Source: JASLQO01 sp002327525 (lineage in GTDB: Bacteria; Pseudomonadota; Gammaproteobacteria; Pseudomonadales; Azotimanducaceae). From it: a DNA stretch of 64,000 bases. The position numbers and the translations under genes are program-made. Location of the stretch: the NCBI GenBank assembly GCA_030744435.1, contig JASLQO010000015.1:1-64000 (forward strand), given 5' to 3'. A model generated the notes under the pieces. That model had not been told where the DNA came from, made no database searches, and saw nothing but the letters and a program-made list of their open reading frames with translations. Shown here one piece after another: positions 1 through 8,432 of the stretch (its first letter is position 1; each line of letters starts with the position of its first letter).

Positions 1-66
1 CAGACCACTTTCATGCTCCTTTAGAATCCCAATGATCTGCTCTTCGCTGTAGCGCTTGCGCTTCAT
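1..66 (-). CDS. IS3-family transposase OrfA, N-terminus only
   Basis: Only the first 22 codons are in the window. They read MKRKRYSEEQIIGILKEHES and continue past the left edge. This is the very conserved start of the small helix-turn-helix protein OrfA of IS3-family elements, which together with OrfB forms the DDE transposase by programmed frameshifting. The ATG is at 66-64, with GGGAGAAG upstream as ribosome binding site. Whether the element is intact cannot be judged here. Confidence 0.85.
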   Translation of the reverse strand, partial: MKRKRYSEEQIIGILKEHESGL

Positions 67-140
67 ATCCACTTCTCCCTGGCATCAATGTTACGGGAAA
101 AGTCTCTTTCTCAATGGCCATGTTTTTGGGGGAAAGGTCA
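1..140 (-). mobile_element. End of an IS3-family (IS407-like) insertion sequence
   Basis: The first 140 bases are the terminal part of an insertion sequence that runs off the left edge. The terminal inverted repeat is at 121-140; read on the minus strand it begins TGACCTTTCCCCC, which resembles the TGACCTGCCCC-type ends of the IS407 group. The transposase orfA start lies 74 bases inside this end, a normal spacing for the group. The flanking bases CGAT (141-144) would be one copy of a 4-bp target duplication, but the other end is outside the window, so this cannot be checked. Confidence 0.8.
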
Positions 141-315
141 CGATAGCTACTGACTGGTTTTCATGGGCCCATGCGATACCGCAGCGCCCTGGCCAGCACG
201 GCACCCGGCCGGCGTCGCTGCGAATTATCGGGCGTGTGTATGTCCGGAGCATCACCGACGACCTGAGAGCGGGTAGACTGCTCCCTCGTGGGAGAACTGC
301 GGAGATGGTAATTTG
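141..315. other. Intergenic DNA between IS end and methyltransferase
   Basis: About 175 bases separate the insertion-sequence end from the methyltransferase start. No convincing ORF or RNA is visible. GGAG at 301-304 is the likely ribosome binding site of the next gene. Any original promoter of the methyltransferase would lie here and may have been altered by the insertion. Confidence 0.5.
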
Positions 316-1125
316 GTGTCAGAAGTTGCATTTAGTGAAGATCACAGGAACGCGATCGATGCGGTACGTGAGTTGTACGATGGTGCGGAAGGTGCCCTGT
401 TTGGCCTGATTTTCGGTGAACAGATTCATCTCGGCGGTTTCAATGCATCCACGACACTCGCAGACGATGCGGGGATACGCGGCGGATCCGGGGTCGATCT
501 CTGCTGCGGTTACGGCGCCGGCATGCGCTTGTTGTCCAGATATCGCGACGTCGAGTCGATGATCGGTATCGACATTTCACCTGAAGTTCAGAACGTGGGC
601 CGGCAGCGGTGCGTCGAAGACGGCATCACCAATATCGAGTTCAGATGTGAGGATGCCTGCGCGACCAGTATCGCTTCTTCATCGGTGGACTTCGTGTGGA
701 GCGAAGATGCCTGGTGTTACGTACCCGATAAGGATCTGCTCATCGGCGAGGCGGTGCGAATCGTAAAGCCCGGTGGAGCGATCGCTTTCACGGACTGGGT
801 CGAGGGCAGTGACCTGGCAGCAGGTGAACGCGAGTTTCTGATGGCGGGTATGAGGTTTCCGGGCCTCGAAACCATGGACGGTTATGTGGGTCTCCTGCAG
901 AGCGCTGGTTGTGACGTCGTCCATGCACAAGACACGGGCACGTTCAACCTCCATCTGAAGGTGATTGCCGACATGCTGGATACTCAGTTGCGATGGGACG
1001 CTCTGCGAAAGGTTTCTTTCGACGCTGCACAGGTGGATCTCATAGTGGATGGGCTCAAACTCATCGCGGAATGGGGAAATCTCGGCAAAGTGCTGCAGGC
1101 GCGCATCGTGGCACGCAAAAAATGA
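316..1125 (+). CDS. SAM-dependent class I methyltransferase
   Basis: A protein of about 269 residues with a Rossmann-fold methyltransferase domain. Motif I reads VDLCCGYGAG (near residue 57) and binds S-adenosylmethionine. It is followed by an acidic motif II (MIGIDIS), then DFVWSEDAWCYVPDKD and the post-motif KPGGAIAFTDWV. This layout resembles small-molecule N-methyltransferases of the glycine/sarcosine type, but the substrate cannot be read from the sequence. The start is GTG at 316, with TTG at 313 as an alternative; GGAG at 301 is the probable Shine-Dalgarno. It converges with the zinc-ribbon gene, only 4 bases separating the two stops. Next to an insertion sequence it may be accessory. 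Confidence 0.8.
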   Translation: MSEVAFSEDHRNAIDAVRELYDGAEGALFGLIFGEQIHLGGFNASTTLADDAGIRGGSGVDLCCGYGAGMRLLSRYRDVESMIGIDISPEVQNVGRQRCVEDGITNIEFRCEDACATSIASSSVDFVWSEDAWCYVPDKDLLIGEAVRIVKPGGAIAFTDWVEGSDLAAGEREFLMAGMRFPGLETMDGYVGLLQSAGCDVVHAQDTGTFNLHLKVIADMLDTQLRWDALRKVSFDAAQVDLIVDGLKLIAEWGNLGKVLQARIVARKK

Positions 1126-1129
1126 GGGG

Positions 1130-1330
1130 TTAGGGTTTGGGCAGCGTGAACTTCGGAGCGATGGGTTGTGCGAAGGTGTGCTTGGCGAGGATGTCGTATA
1201 TATGGCCGCAGACATCACAGTGTACGACCAAAAACCAGGGCTGACGGGTACGCGAGCGTTCCCGACTTTCCTTGGAGACGATGTGTTCTACGCCTTCTGC
1301 CTTGCAGTTGGGGCACATCGGCTCCGCCAT
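1130..1330 (-). CDS. Small zinc-ribbon protein
   Basis: A 66-residue protein with two cysteine pairs, CPNC (6-9) and CDVC (38-41), that can form one zinc ribbon around a basic linker (SRERSRTR). No enzymatic motif is present. Its ATG overlaps the cysE stop by one base (TGATG), so it is probably translationally coupled to cysE and co-transcribed. Such short ribbons are often nucleic-acid or protein adaptors; the role is unknown. The overlap and the spaced cysteines argue that it is real despite its length. Confidence 0.7.
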   Translation of the reverse strand: MAEPMCPNCKAEGVEHIVSKESRERSRTRQPWFLVVHCDVCGHIYDILAKHTFAQPIAPKFTLPKP

Positions 1331-2166
1331 CAGTCGAGTTCCTGATCCATACTGAGCGCGGGAATACCGTGGGCGCTGCCGACGATGCGGGCCGGTACCC
1401 CGGCAACCGTCACGTGCGGGGGCACGTCTTCCAGTACCACGGACCCTGCACCCACCTTGGCACCCTCACCGACCTCGATGTTGCCGATGATCTTGGCGCC
1501 TGCCGCCAGCAGCACGCCGCGCCGGATCTTGGGATGCCGATCGCCGGATACTTTGCCGGTACCGCCCAGCGTCACCGAATGCAGAATCGACACGTCGTTC
1601 TCGATCACGGCGGTCTCGCCGACCACAATGCCGGTTGCATGGTCTAGCATGAGGCCGGACCCGATCCTGGCGGCGGGGTGGATGTCGACGCCTAGCGTGA
1701 CGCTGATCTGATTCTGGAAGAAACTCGCGAGCGTACGCCGACCGCGGGTCCACAGCCAATGGGCCACGCGATGTGCCTGCAGGGCGTGAAATCCCTTGAA
1801 GAACAGAAAGGGAGAGGACAGATCCTCGCATGCGGGATCGCGTGCGTAGATGGCGAGCACGTCTATCTCTGCGGCCTGGAGGATGGATGGATCGGCGGCC
1901 ATCGCTTCCTTGATCACGTCGCGAATGAGCATGGTCGGCAGCATGGGGTTGTCCAGCTTGCTCGCCAGCCGAAAGCTCAGGGCGGCGCCGAAGCTGTCGT
2001 GATTGAGAATGGTTGCATGGAAGTAGCTGCCGAGAATCGGTTCCTCCACCGACTTGGCTCGTGCCTCTTCGCGCATGACGGGCCATAGGTCTCCTGGCTG
2101 ACGTATGTCCACCTGTAGAGATGCCGCGTCCGACAACACCTCGCCGTAGCGTTCGTTCACTCTCAA
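1330..2166 (-). CDS. cysE: Serine O-acetyltransferase
   Basis: Transfers acetyl from acetyl-CoA to L-serine, giving O-acetylserine, the carbon skeleton for cysteine synthesis. The 278-residue protein has the all-helical N-terminal SAT domain (about 20-125) and then a left-handed beta-helix of hexapeptide repeats (IHPAARIGSGLMLDHATGIVVGETAVI, with the substrate-binding DHATGIVVGE) ending in GVPARIVG. The length fits the long CysE form. The C-terminus lacks the short Ile-terminated tail that usually plugs the cysteine synthase active site, ending ...SMDQELD instead. It is followed by the coupled zinc-ribbon gene. Transcription probably starts just upstream of 2166, in the 66-base gap after the molybdenum-cofactor pair. 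Confidence 0.93.
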   Translation of the reverse strand: MRVNERYGEVLSDAASLQVDIRQPGDLWPVMREEARAKSVEEPILGSYFHATILNHDSFGAALSFRLASKLDNPMLPTMLIRDVIKEAMAADPSILQAAEIDVLAIYARDPACEDLSSPFLFFKGFHALQAHRVAHWLWTRGRRTLASFFQNQISVTLGVDIHPAARIGSGLMLDHATGIVVGETAVIENDVSILHSVTLGGTGKVSGDRHPKIRRGVLLAAGAKIIGNIEVGEGAKVGAGSVVLEDVPPHVTVAGVPARIVGSAHGIPALSMDQELD

Positions 2167-2232
2167 GCCTCCACTTGGGCCGGGTACGGGGGCCGATCAG
2201 ACTAACGCCAGAGTTTGAGAATGCAAGCGGCC

Positions 2233-2877
2233 TCAGGGTGGCGGCGGCAGGTCCAGGTCGCGCAGCACGCCTGCGTCATCCACATCCAGTTCCACCACGT
2301 CGGGGAGGTGTCTTCTCACGACGCTGCGGGCGCCCTCGTCACCCTGGCAGCGGGTGAGTGTGGCGATGTGCCGGGCCGCGAACCCCACCGGATGCCCAGG
2401 CGTACCGCGGTACACGGGACGCACGATAGCGGTACTGCTCCGGTGTGTGATGTCATCGCGAAGCAACCCCAGGGTCTCGGGACGGATCCATGGCATGTCG
2501 GCCAGCGCCACGAACACATAGTCCCAACCCCGAGCTGCGAGAGCACCGGCTGCGAGTGTGTGTCCCATGCCTTGTGTTGCATCAGCGCAAGTGAGGGTCT
2601 CGTAGTCGCCCAGAAGACCCGCGATCGGGTCGTCTTCGCGTATGACGACGATCAGACGATCGAAAGCGGCGCGGTACAGTTTGGCCGTCGCCAGCACCAT
2701 GGGACGGCCATCGGGAAAGGGATGCAGGCGCTTGTCGCTGCCAAAGCGGCGGCCAAATCCGGCAGCCAGCAGTACCGCGCCACCTTTGCGATCGTCAGCC
2801 AGCGCTGGTCTCTGCAGCGCGGAGCGCTTCACGCGCCGCAGCCACGCGTCGTTTGCGCACGGCAGTGATCTCGCCAA
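2233..2877 (-). CDS. MobA/MocA-like molybdenum cofactor nucleotidyltransferase
   Basis: An NTP-transferase-fold protein with the signature LLAAGFGRRFGSDKRL near its N-terminus (nucleotide and Mg binding) and FVALADMPWI further on (catalytic Asp). This is the pattern of MocA/MobA-like enzymes that add CMP or GMP to molybdopterin. It overlaps the end of the upstream xdhC by up to 83 bases. TTG at 2877 gives the longest frame; GTG at 2832 is more likely, or a start still closer to the signature, so the first 15 or more residues are doubtful. Paired with XdhC it probably serves a molybdenum hydroxylase encoded elsewhere. Confidence 0.82.
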   Translation of the reverse strand: MARSLPCANDAWLRRVKRSALQRPALADDRKGGAVLLAAGFGRRFGSDKRLHPFPDGRPMVLATAKLYRAAFDRLIVVIREDDPIAGLLGDYETLTCADATQGMGHTLAAGALAARGWDYVFVALADMPWIRPETLGLLRDDITHRSSTAIVRPVYRGTPGHPVGFAARHIATLTRCQGDEGARSVVRRHLPDVVELDVDDAGVLRDLDLPPPP

Positions 2878-3802
2878 TCACGGCAATGGCAATTTCGGGG
2901 GGAGTCTTGCTGCCGATAGGCAAGCCGATGGGTGCGTGCAGGCGGGCTATTTCCGCATCGGACAGGTCCAGTGCCGCCAACCGCTCGCGGCGGCTTGCTG
3001 ACGTGCGCGTCGAACCCATGGCGCCGATGTAGAAGGCATCCGACTTGAGCGCTTCCATGAGCCCCATGTCGTCTATCCTGGGATCGTGAGTGAGTGCGAC
3101 GATAGCCGAGGATGGGTCGTTGGCGTGCGCGCGCACCGCGTCGTCCGGCATGTCGTTCACAAGGCGTGTGCCGGGAACGGCGAAGTCTTCCAGCAGTTGC
3201 TCGCGCGGGTCGCACACGCTCACCTCGTAGTCCAGCATTTGAGCTAGCTCCGCCAGATACTTCGACACCATGCCGGCGCCGATGATGAACAGCTGATGGC
3301 GGGGACCGTAGGTGTGCTTCAGCACCTGCGCGCCTTCGTCCCAGCTGAGAGGAGCGTGCTGTTCCACATCGGTGTATGAGAATGTACCGCGCGCGAGATC
3401 CACCGAGCGTTCCACCGTCCGTCGTCGTGCCAGCCGCTGCGCCAGGTGATCGAAGTGCGCACGATAGTCCGGTGTGCTGTGCAGCGGCTCGACGACGATG
3501 TACAAGTGCCCTCCGCAGGGAAGGCCCAGCTTTTCGGTCTCCTCGGCGGTGATACCGTACTGGAAGAACTGGGCATGATCACGCGCGAGTTCACCTGCAG
3601 TGAGTTTCTCCAGCAGGTCATCCTCCACGCATCCGCCGGAAAGCGAGCCCACGATATGCCCGTCCGCATCGCAGGCGAGCAGAGAGCCCACCGGCCGCGG
3701 CGAAGAACCCCAGGTCTGTACCACGGTTGCGAGCCAGCAACGGCGCTCTTCTCGCAGCCAGTGGGCGACCTGGTTCAGAACCTCATTGTCTACTGCTTGC
3801 AT
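2795..3802 (-). CDS. XdhC/CoxI family molybdenum hydroxylase maturation factor
   Basis: 335 residues. The N-terminal XdhC/CoxI domain contains ATVVQTWGSSPRPVGS and LSGGCVEDDLL (cysteine of the GGCVE motif near residue 57). A C-terminal Rossmann-like domain follows, with LFIIGAGMVSKYLAEL, and a late conserved block IGAMGSTRTSASRRERL plus HAPIGLPIGSKTPPEIAIAVIGEI. Proteins of this family bind sulfurated molybdenum cofactor and insert it into xanthine dehydrogenase-type enzymes. No such dehydrogenase lies in the window. It is the first gene of a pair with the MobA-like protein and is divergent from the rhomboid gene, with a 66-base shared promoter region. Confidence 0.9.
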   Translation of the reverse strand: MQAVDNEVLNQVAHWLREERRCWLATVVQTWGSSPRPVGSLLACDADGHIVGSLSGGCVEDDLLEKLTAGELARDHAQFFQYGITAEETEKLGLPCGGHLYIVVEPLHSTPDYRAHFDHLAQRLARRRTVERSVDLARGTFSYTDVEQHAPLSWDEGAQVLKHTYGPRHQLFIIGAGMVSKYLAELAQMLDYEVSVCDPREQLLEDFAVPGTRLVNDMPDDAVRAHANDPSSAIVALTHDPRIDDMGLMEALKSDAFYIGAMGSTRTSASRRERLAALDLSDAEIARLHAPIGLPIGSKTPPEIAIAVIGEITAVRKRRVAAAREALRAAETSAG

Positions 3803-3868
3803 ATCACTGGGGGGCCGTTAACGTGAGGACAGTTTACTACCAGCAGTCTTATCCTGACACGAAATCGA

Positions 3869-4714
3869 ATGGGATCAGATCCGCGCGTCATACGTGCAGA
3901 TATCGATAAGGATTTATCTTTATTTTCCAGTTACTTATGGAGTAAAGGTATAGTCCACCGTATCTATCGAGAGAGCCACGCCCAGGTGTTGGAAGTCCAG
4001 GAAGCATCCGCCGCTGAGGATGTCAGAGTGGCCTATGAAGCCTGGTGCTCTGGAAAGTTGGTTCTTGAGCGGAGCTCGGTACGCATACCAGTGGCCCCAC
4101 CGGCGATGACGCGCTTCCTTGCCTTGCCAGGAGTCTTGTCGGTACTCCTGCTGGCATGGCTTGTATTCGCAGGCATGGCGTTTTTCCCGGAACTGTTCGC
4201 CTGGTTCACGTTCGTGCCCGTGGCAAGTCCGCTGGACGAGACGCTGTCGATCTGGGCCGAGCTCGGCAAACTGAGGGTCTGGCGGTGGATCGCGCCAATC
4301 TTCCTGCACTTTACTGCCCTGCACATCATCTTCAATTCGGTGGTCGTTTATGAGCTCGGCAGGCGGATCGAGTTGCGCGAAGGGGCGGTCAGGCTGTGGC
4401 TAGTGGTGCTGGCAACGGGTACCGTCAGCAATATTTGTCAGTTCATCGCCATCGGCGACTTACCCTTCGGCGGGCTGTCAGGAGTAGCCTATGCGTTGCT
4501 CGGCTACGTGATGGTCCGAGCGCGGCTGCAGCGTGCAGAGGCTGCCTGGCAATTGCCTCCCGGAATCGCGGTGGGTCTGATAGGCGCATCTCTCCTGTTC
4601 ACGACAGGCATCACGGAACCCTTCGGACTCAATATCGCCAACACGGCACACTGGACGGGTTTGGGCGCCGGGGCGGCAATCGCCTGGGTTGGTGCACCTC
4701 GCCCCACAGGCTGA
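3869..4714 (+). CDS. GlpG-type rhomboid intramembrane serine protease
   Basis: A 281-residue membrane protein with a soluble N-terminal domain (about 1-85) like that of GlpG, followed by six predicted transmembrane helices. The catalytic serine is Ser204 in GGLSGV and the catalytic histidine is His261 in ANTAHWTGLGAG, giving the Ser-His dyad in helices 4 and 6. Helix 2 carries HFTALHIIFN, the usual H-x-x-x-H-x-x-x-N motif. Rhomboids cleave substrates inside the inner membrane, including orphan subunits in quality control. It is separated by 4 bases from the DUF2797 gene and is probably co-transcribed with it. Confidence 0.92.
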   Translation: MGSDPRVIRADIDKDLSLFSSYLWSKGIVHRIYRESHAQVLEVQEASAAEDVRVAYEAWCSGKLVLERSSVRIPVAPPAMTRFLALPGVLSVLLLAWLVFAGMAFFPELFAWFTFVPVASPLDETLSIWAELGKLRVWRWIAPIFLHFTALHIIFNSVVVYELGRRIELREGAVRLWLVVLATGTVSNICQFIAIGDLPFGGLSGVAYALLGYVMVRARLQRAEAAWQLPPGIAVGLIGASLLFTTGITEPFGLNIANTAHWTGLGAGAAIAWVGAPRPTG

Positions 4715-4718
4715 AAAG

Positions 4719-5585
4719 ATGAGCAGCATTGGTGGCGTGATCGTGGGCTTGCGCTACGAGAGGGCAGATACGCTGTCCTGTTCACTCGCGGTTACGATGC
4801 TCGAAGGCGAGCGGGTAGAGAACAATCTGGCTCTAAACCCACTGCTCGGTCTTGGTGTGGAAGTCACTTTCAGCGGTCGCATCGAATGCACACATTGCGC
4901 TGCGCGCACGCCCCGTAGCTACGGTGGTGGCTACTGTTACGACTGTTTCCGCACGCTGGCGCGTTGCGACTTGTGCGTTGTCAGTCCGGACCGGTGCCAC
5001 TACGATCAGGGAACCTGCCGTGAGCCCGACTGGGGGCGCGCGTATTGCATGCAACCGCACACGGTATATCTGGCCAACTCATCAGGACCGAAGGTGGGGA
5101 TCACGCGCCGTGATCGTGAACTGCACCGCTGGATGGACCAGGGTGCAATACAGGGTCTGCCGATCGCGTACGCTTCCACACGTCGCAGTGCCGGTGAACT
5201 GGAAGTGACTCTCGCGACCCGTGTGCCGGACCGTACCGACTGGCGGAGACTCACTTCAGGCGACGTGGCGCCGGTGGATCTGACTAGAGTCAGAGACCAA
5301 CTGCGCGCTGCCTTCGAGCGGCAGACGCCGGACACGCTCTGGCTCGACGAAGCGCCGGAAACCTGCCTGCGCTACCCTGTGCTGGGCTATGGGAAACCAC
5401 TCCAGCAGAAGCTGGAGAACGGACAATCCGTGATTGGCGGGGTACTGCTCGGCATCAAGGGACAGTATCTGCTATTCGATTCGGGTGTGTTCAACGTCGG
5501 TCAGCATCGCGGCCATGAAATCGAGCTGTCGCAGGTGGATGAACCGCGCCGACCCGCTGCCGGCAGACAGCTCGAACTATTCTGA
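4719..5585 (+). CDS. DUF2797 family protein with cysteine-rich metal site
   Basis: A soluble protein of 288 residues. The region about residues 45-105 has nine cysteines spaced CTHC, CYDC, CDLC and then single Cys residues, suggesting a structural zinc site. Next comes a conserved stretch with VYLANSSGPKVGITRR and RWMDQGAIQGLPIA, the hallmark of DUF2797; the VGIT block resembles a GIY-YIG-like fold start, but no complete nuclease motif is visible. The start at 4719 (MSSIGG) follows the rhomboid stop by 4 bases. The upstream in-frame ATG at 4689 lies inside the rhomboid gene and is less likely. Function unknown. Confidence 0.85.
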   Translation: MSSIGGVIVGLRYERADTLSCSLAVTMLEGERVENNLALNPLLGLGVEVTFSGRIECTHCAARTPRSYGGGYCYDCFRTLARCDLCVVSPDRCHYDQGTCREPDWGRAYCMQPHTVYLANSSGPKVGITRRDRELHRWMDQGAIQGLPIAYASTRRSAGELEVTLATRVPDRTDWRRLTSGDVAPVDLTRVRDQLRAAFERQTPDTLWLDEAPETCLRYPVLGYGKPLQQKLENGQSVIGGVLLGIKGQYLLFDSGVFNVGQHRGHEIELSQVDEPRRPAAGRQLELF

Positions 5586-5613
5586 TCCTTTGGTAATCGA
5601 GAAGGGGATACGC

Positions 5614-8241
5614 TTGGACGAAACCTCACACATCGCCATCCGGCGCACGGACTACCGTGCACCGCCGTTTCGAGTAGAAGCGACGAGGCTCAGTTTCGAT
5701 CTTCAGGAAGGTGCGACGACAGTGACCAGCGCCATGGACGTGGAGCGAAGCGGTGACGGTGATCTGGTACTCGACGGACAGGATCTCCAGCTCTTGTCCA
5801 TCGAGGTCGATGGCAGGGCGCTTGGTGGTAACGAATACCGTGTGGAGGATGATCGGCTCACGCTGTTCGCGATTCCCGATCGGGCCGAAGTCCGCATCGT
5901 GACGCGCATCGAGCCGGAACAGAACACCGCGCTGGAGGGCCTGTATAGGTCGGGTTCGATGTATTGCACGCAATGCGAGGCGGAGGGGTTTAGGAAGATC
6001 ACCTACTATCCCGATCGGCCGGACGTGCTTTCGAGGTTCACGACCACCATCGAGGCGGACGCCCAGGCCTACCCGGTACTCCTGTCCAACGGCAATCTGA
6101 TCGAGGATGAAACGCACCAGGGCCGCAGGCGTGTCACCTGGGAGGATCCGTTTCCCAAACCGAGTTATCTGTTCGCTCTGGTGGCCGGCGATCTCGCGGT
6201 CAAGCGGGACACCTTCGTGACTGCGGGCGGGCGTGAAGTACGGCTGGAAATATACTCGGAGCCGCACAACATCGAACAATGCGACTTCGCCATGGGTGCG
6301 CTCAGGCGGGCCATGCGGTGGGATGAACAACGGTTCGGTCGCGAATACGACTTGGATGTCTTCATGATCGTGGCGGTGGAGGATTTCAACATGGGGGCCA
6401 TGGAGAACAAGGGCCTCAACATCTTTAACACTTCTGCCGTGTTGGCGTCGCCGGACACCGCGGTCGATGCCGCCTACCAGCGTGTGGAGGCCATTATCGG
6501 CCACGAGTACTTCCACAACTGGTCGGGCAATCGGGTGACCTGCCGTGACTGGTTTCAGTTGAGCCTCAAGGAGGGGTTTACTGTTTTTCGCGACGCCGAA
6601 TTCACCGCCGATATGCATTCGCGTACGGTGAAACGAATCGACGACGTGAACTTTCTGCGCTCCGTGCAGTTTGCCGAGGACGCAGGACCGCTTGCCCACT
6701 CCATACGACCGGATTCATACATTGAGATCTCAAATTTCTATACCACGACCATCTACGAGAAAGGTGCCGAGGTGGTGCGCATGCTGCAAACCGTGCTCGG
6801 CGTGCAGGGATTTCGTGCCGGTTCCGATCTGTATTTTGATCGGCACGACGGCAGTGCGGCCACCACGGAAGATTTTGTTGCCGCCATGGAGGAGGCCAAT
6901 GAGGCGGATCTCGGACAGTTCCGGCGTTGGTACGAACAGGCCGGTACCCCACTGCTGCGGGTAGATGAACGGTGGCGGGCGGGTGAATTCTCGCTGGAGA
7001 TCGAACAGGTGCGTCGCGATACGCCGAATCAGAACGACGAGCCTCCGTTGCACATCCCGGTGGAAATAGGACTCATTGGCCCATCCGGCGAGGAACTGGT
7101 GCTGTCGCGCTTGAATTTCACGTGCGACGCGCCTACCGATCTGCGCGGGACCGGCATGGTGCTGCACGCCGGTAGTGAGCGCAGCACGGTACGATTCACT
7201 GGGCTCGATGCAAAACCATATGTCAGTTTCCTCAGAGGATTCTCGGCACCTGTAAAAGTCGAGTACCCGCGCCCGGCCGAAACGTTGGCCTTTCTGGCGG
7301 CGCACGATCCGGATGGTTTCGCACGCTGGGATGCGCTTCAGACACTTCTGGTTGGCGAGATCACGGGTCGCTCTTCCAATGAGGCATTGATCACCGATCT
7401 GTTCGCAGCGTTACTTGAACGCGCGTTGCGGGTCGAGGATCCCGAAGAGCGAACGCTGCTGTCGGTGATGCTCAAGCTGCCCTCCGAGAGCTACCTGTTC
7501 GAGCAGGTGCAAACCGTAGAGGTAGATACGCTCGTTTCACGTCGCGACGCGCTGATGGTCAAACTCGCGAGCGAACACCTCTCCGGCTGGCGAGCGATCT
7601 ATGAGGCGAATATCGCGGGTGACTACCGGCCCGACGCTCATGGCATGTCGCTACGTGCGCTCAAGATCACCGCGCTCGGCTATCTGTGTGAGCGCATGGC
7701 GCCGGAAGAACTCGCACGCTTGCTCGAAGCCCAGCTTGAGCAAGCGGACAACCTCACCGATCGTATGGCGGCGCTGGTGGGGCTGTGCAACTCCCTGAGC
7801 CTCGATGCATCGGTACGAGAGGCGGCTCTGGCCGGCTTCTTCGAGCGGTGGCAATCGGAGGCGCTGGTGGTTAATCATTGGTTCGCGGTTCAGGCGGGTG
7901 GCCGGTTTGCCGACGCGCAGGCGGTGCAAGCCCTTTCCCGGCACCAGGCTTACGATCAGCGTAATCCCAACAAAGTGCGCAGCATCTTTTCGGTGTTTGC
8001 GCAGGCCAATGCGCGCAATTTCCATGCGCCGAACGGCCTCGGCTATACGTTGCTCGCCGACAAGGTATTGGAACTGAATACCACTAATCCGCAGGTTGCC
8101 GCGCGTTTATGTAAGCCGCTGGCGGGTTGGCGGCGTTTCGAGCAGGCGCGCGGTGGATTGATGAAGGCACAACTTGAGCGCTTGCGGGCGAGCGAGGGGT
8201 TGTCGAACGACGTTTTCGAGGTAGTCAGCAAGAGCCTGTAA
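5614..8241 (+). CDS. pepN: Aminopeptidase N (M1 family)
   Basis: A zinc metallo-exopeptidase that removes N-terminal residues from peptides in the cytoplasm. The 875-residue frame matches the length of E. coli PepN. It contains CTQCEAEGFRKITYYPDRPDVL, the substrate-anchoring MGAMENKG, and the zinc site GHEYFHNWSGN with the third ligand Glu in SLKEG. C-terminal ARM-like helices end in NPQVAARLCKPL. The start chosen is TTG at 5614, preceded by AGAAGGGG at about 7 bases and giving the DYRAPPF block at the usual place. The longer frame reading back to 5434 lies inside the DUF2797 gene and is rejected. Confidence 0.96.
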   Translation: MDETSHIAIRRTDYRAPPFRVEATRLSFDLQEGATTVTSAMDVERSGDGDLVLDGQDLQLLSIEVDGRALGGNEYRVEDDRLTLFAIPDRAEVRIVTRIEPEQNTALEGLYRSGSMYCTQCEAEGFRKITYYPDRPDVLSRFTTTIEADAQAYPVLLSNGNLIEDETHQGRRRVTWEDPFPKPSYLFALVAGDLAVKRDTFVTAGGREVRLEIYSEPHNIEQCDFAMGALRRAMRWDEQRFGREYDLDVFMIVAVEDFNMGAMENKGLNIFNTSAVLASPDTAVDAAYQRVEAIIGHEYFHNWSGNRVTCRDWFQLSLKEGFTVFRDAEFTADMHSRTVKRIDDVNFLRSVQFAEDAGPLAHSIRPDSYIEISNFYTTTIYEKGAEVVRMLQTVLGVQGFRAGSDLYFDRHDGSAATTEDFVAAMEEANEADLGQFRRWYEQAGTPLLRVDERWRAGEFSLEIEQVRRDTPNQNDEPPLHIPVEIGLIGPSGEELVLSRLNFTCDAPTDLRGTGMVLHAGSERSTVRFTGLDAKPYVSFLRGFSAPVKVEYPRPAETLAFLAAHDPDGFARWDALQTLLVGEITGRSSNEALITDLFAALLERALRVEDPEERTLLSVMLKLPSESYLFEQVQTVEVDTLVSRRDALMVKLASEHLSGWRAIYEANIAGDYRPDAHGMSLRALKITALGYLCERMAPEELARLLEAQLEQADNLTDRMAALVGLCNSLSLDASVREAALAGFFERWQSEALVVNHWFAVQAGGRFADAQAVQALSRHQAYDQRNPNKVRSIFSVFAQANARNFHAPNGLGYTLLADKVLELNTTNPQVAARLCKPLAGWRRFEQARGGLMKAQLERLRASEGLSNDVFEVVSKSL

Positions 8242-8432
8242 TGCAAGGGCAAGATCTCCAACGCAGTATTAGGGTGCCTCAGTCATCCCCGTCGGGCGTG
8301 CCCGGCAAGCACTGTGGCGGCGTTACGGCTCTTGGCAATGCAACAGCCATTCCCGCGCCTTGCCACAGAACTTGTGGGGCACGCTCAAGCCACCTTATTT
8401 ACCATACGGCCCACTAGGGTAGATTTAGAGCG

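Noticed and set aside
5626..6699. 357-codon ORF on the minus strand
   Set aside because: It is the antisense shadow of pepN; the plus frame carries GAMEN and HExxH motifs, while the minus frame shows no family pattern.
8242..8432. Imperfect inverted repeat (CTGTGGC ... GCCACAG) between pepN and batD
   Set aside because: The arms are about 60 bases apart with poor pairing and no T-run, so I do not call it a terminator or a mobile element.
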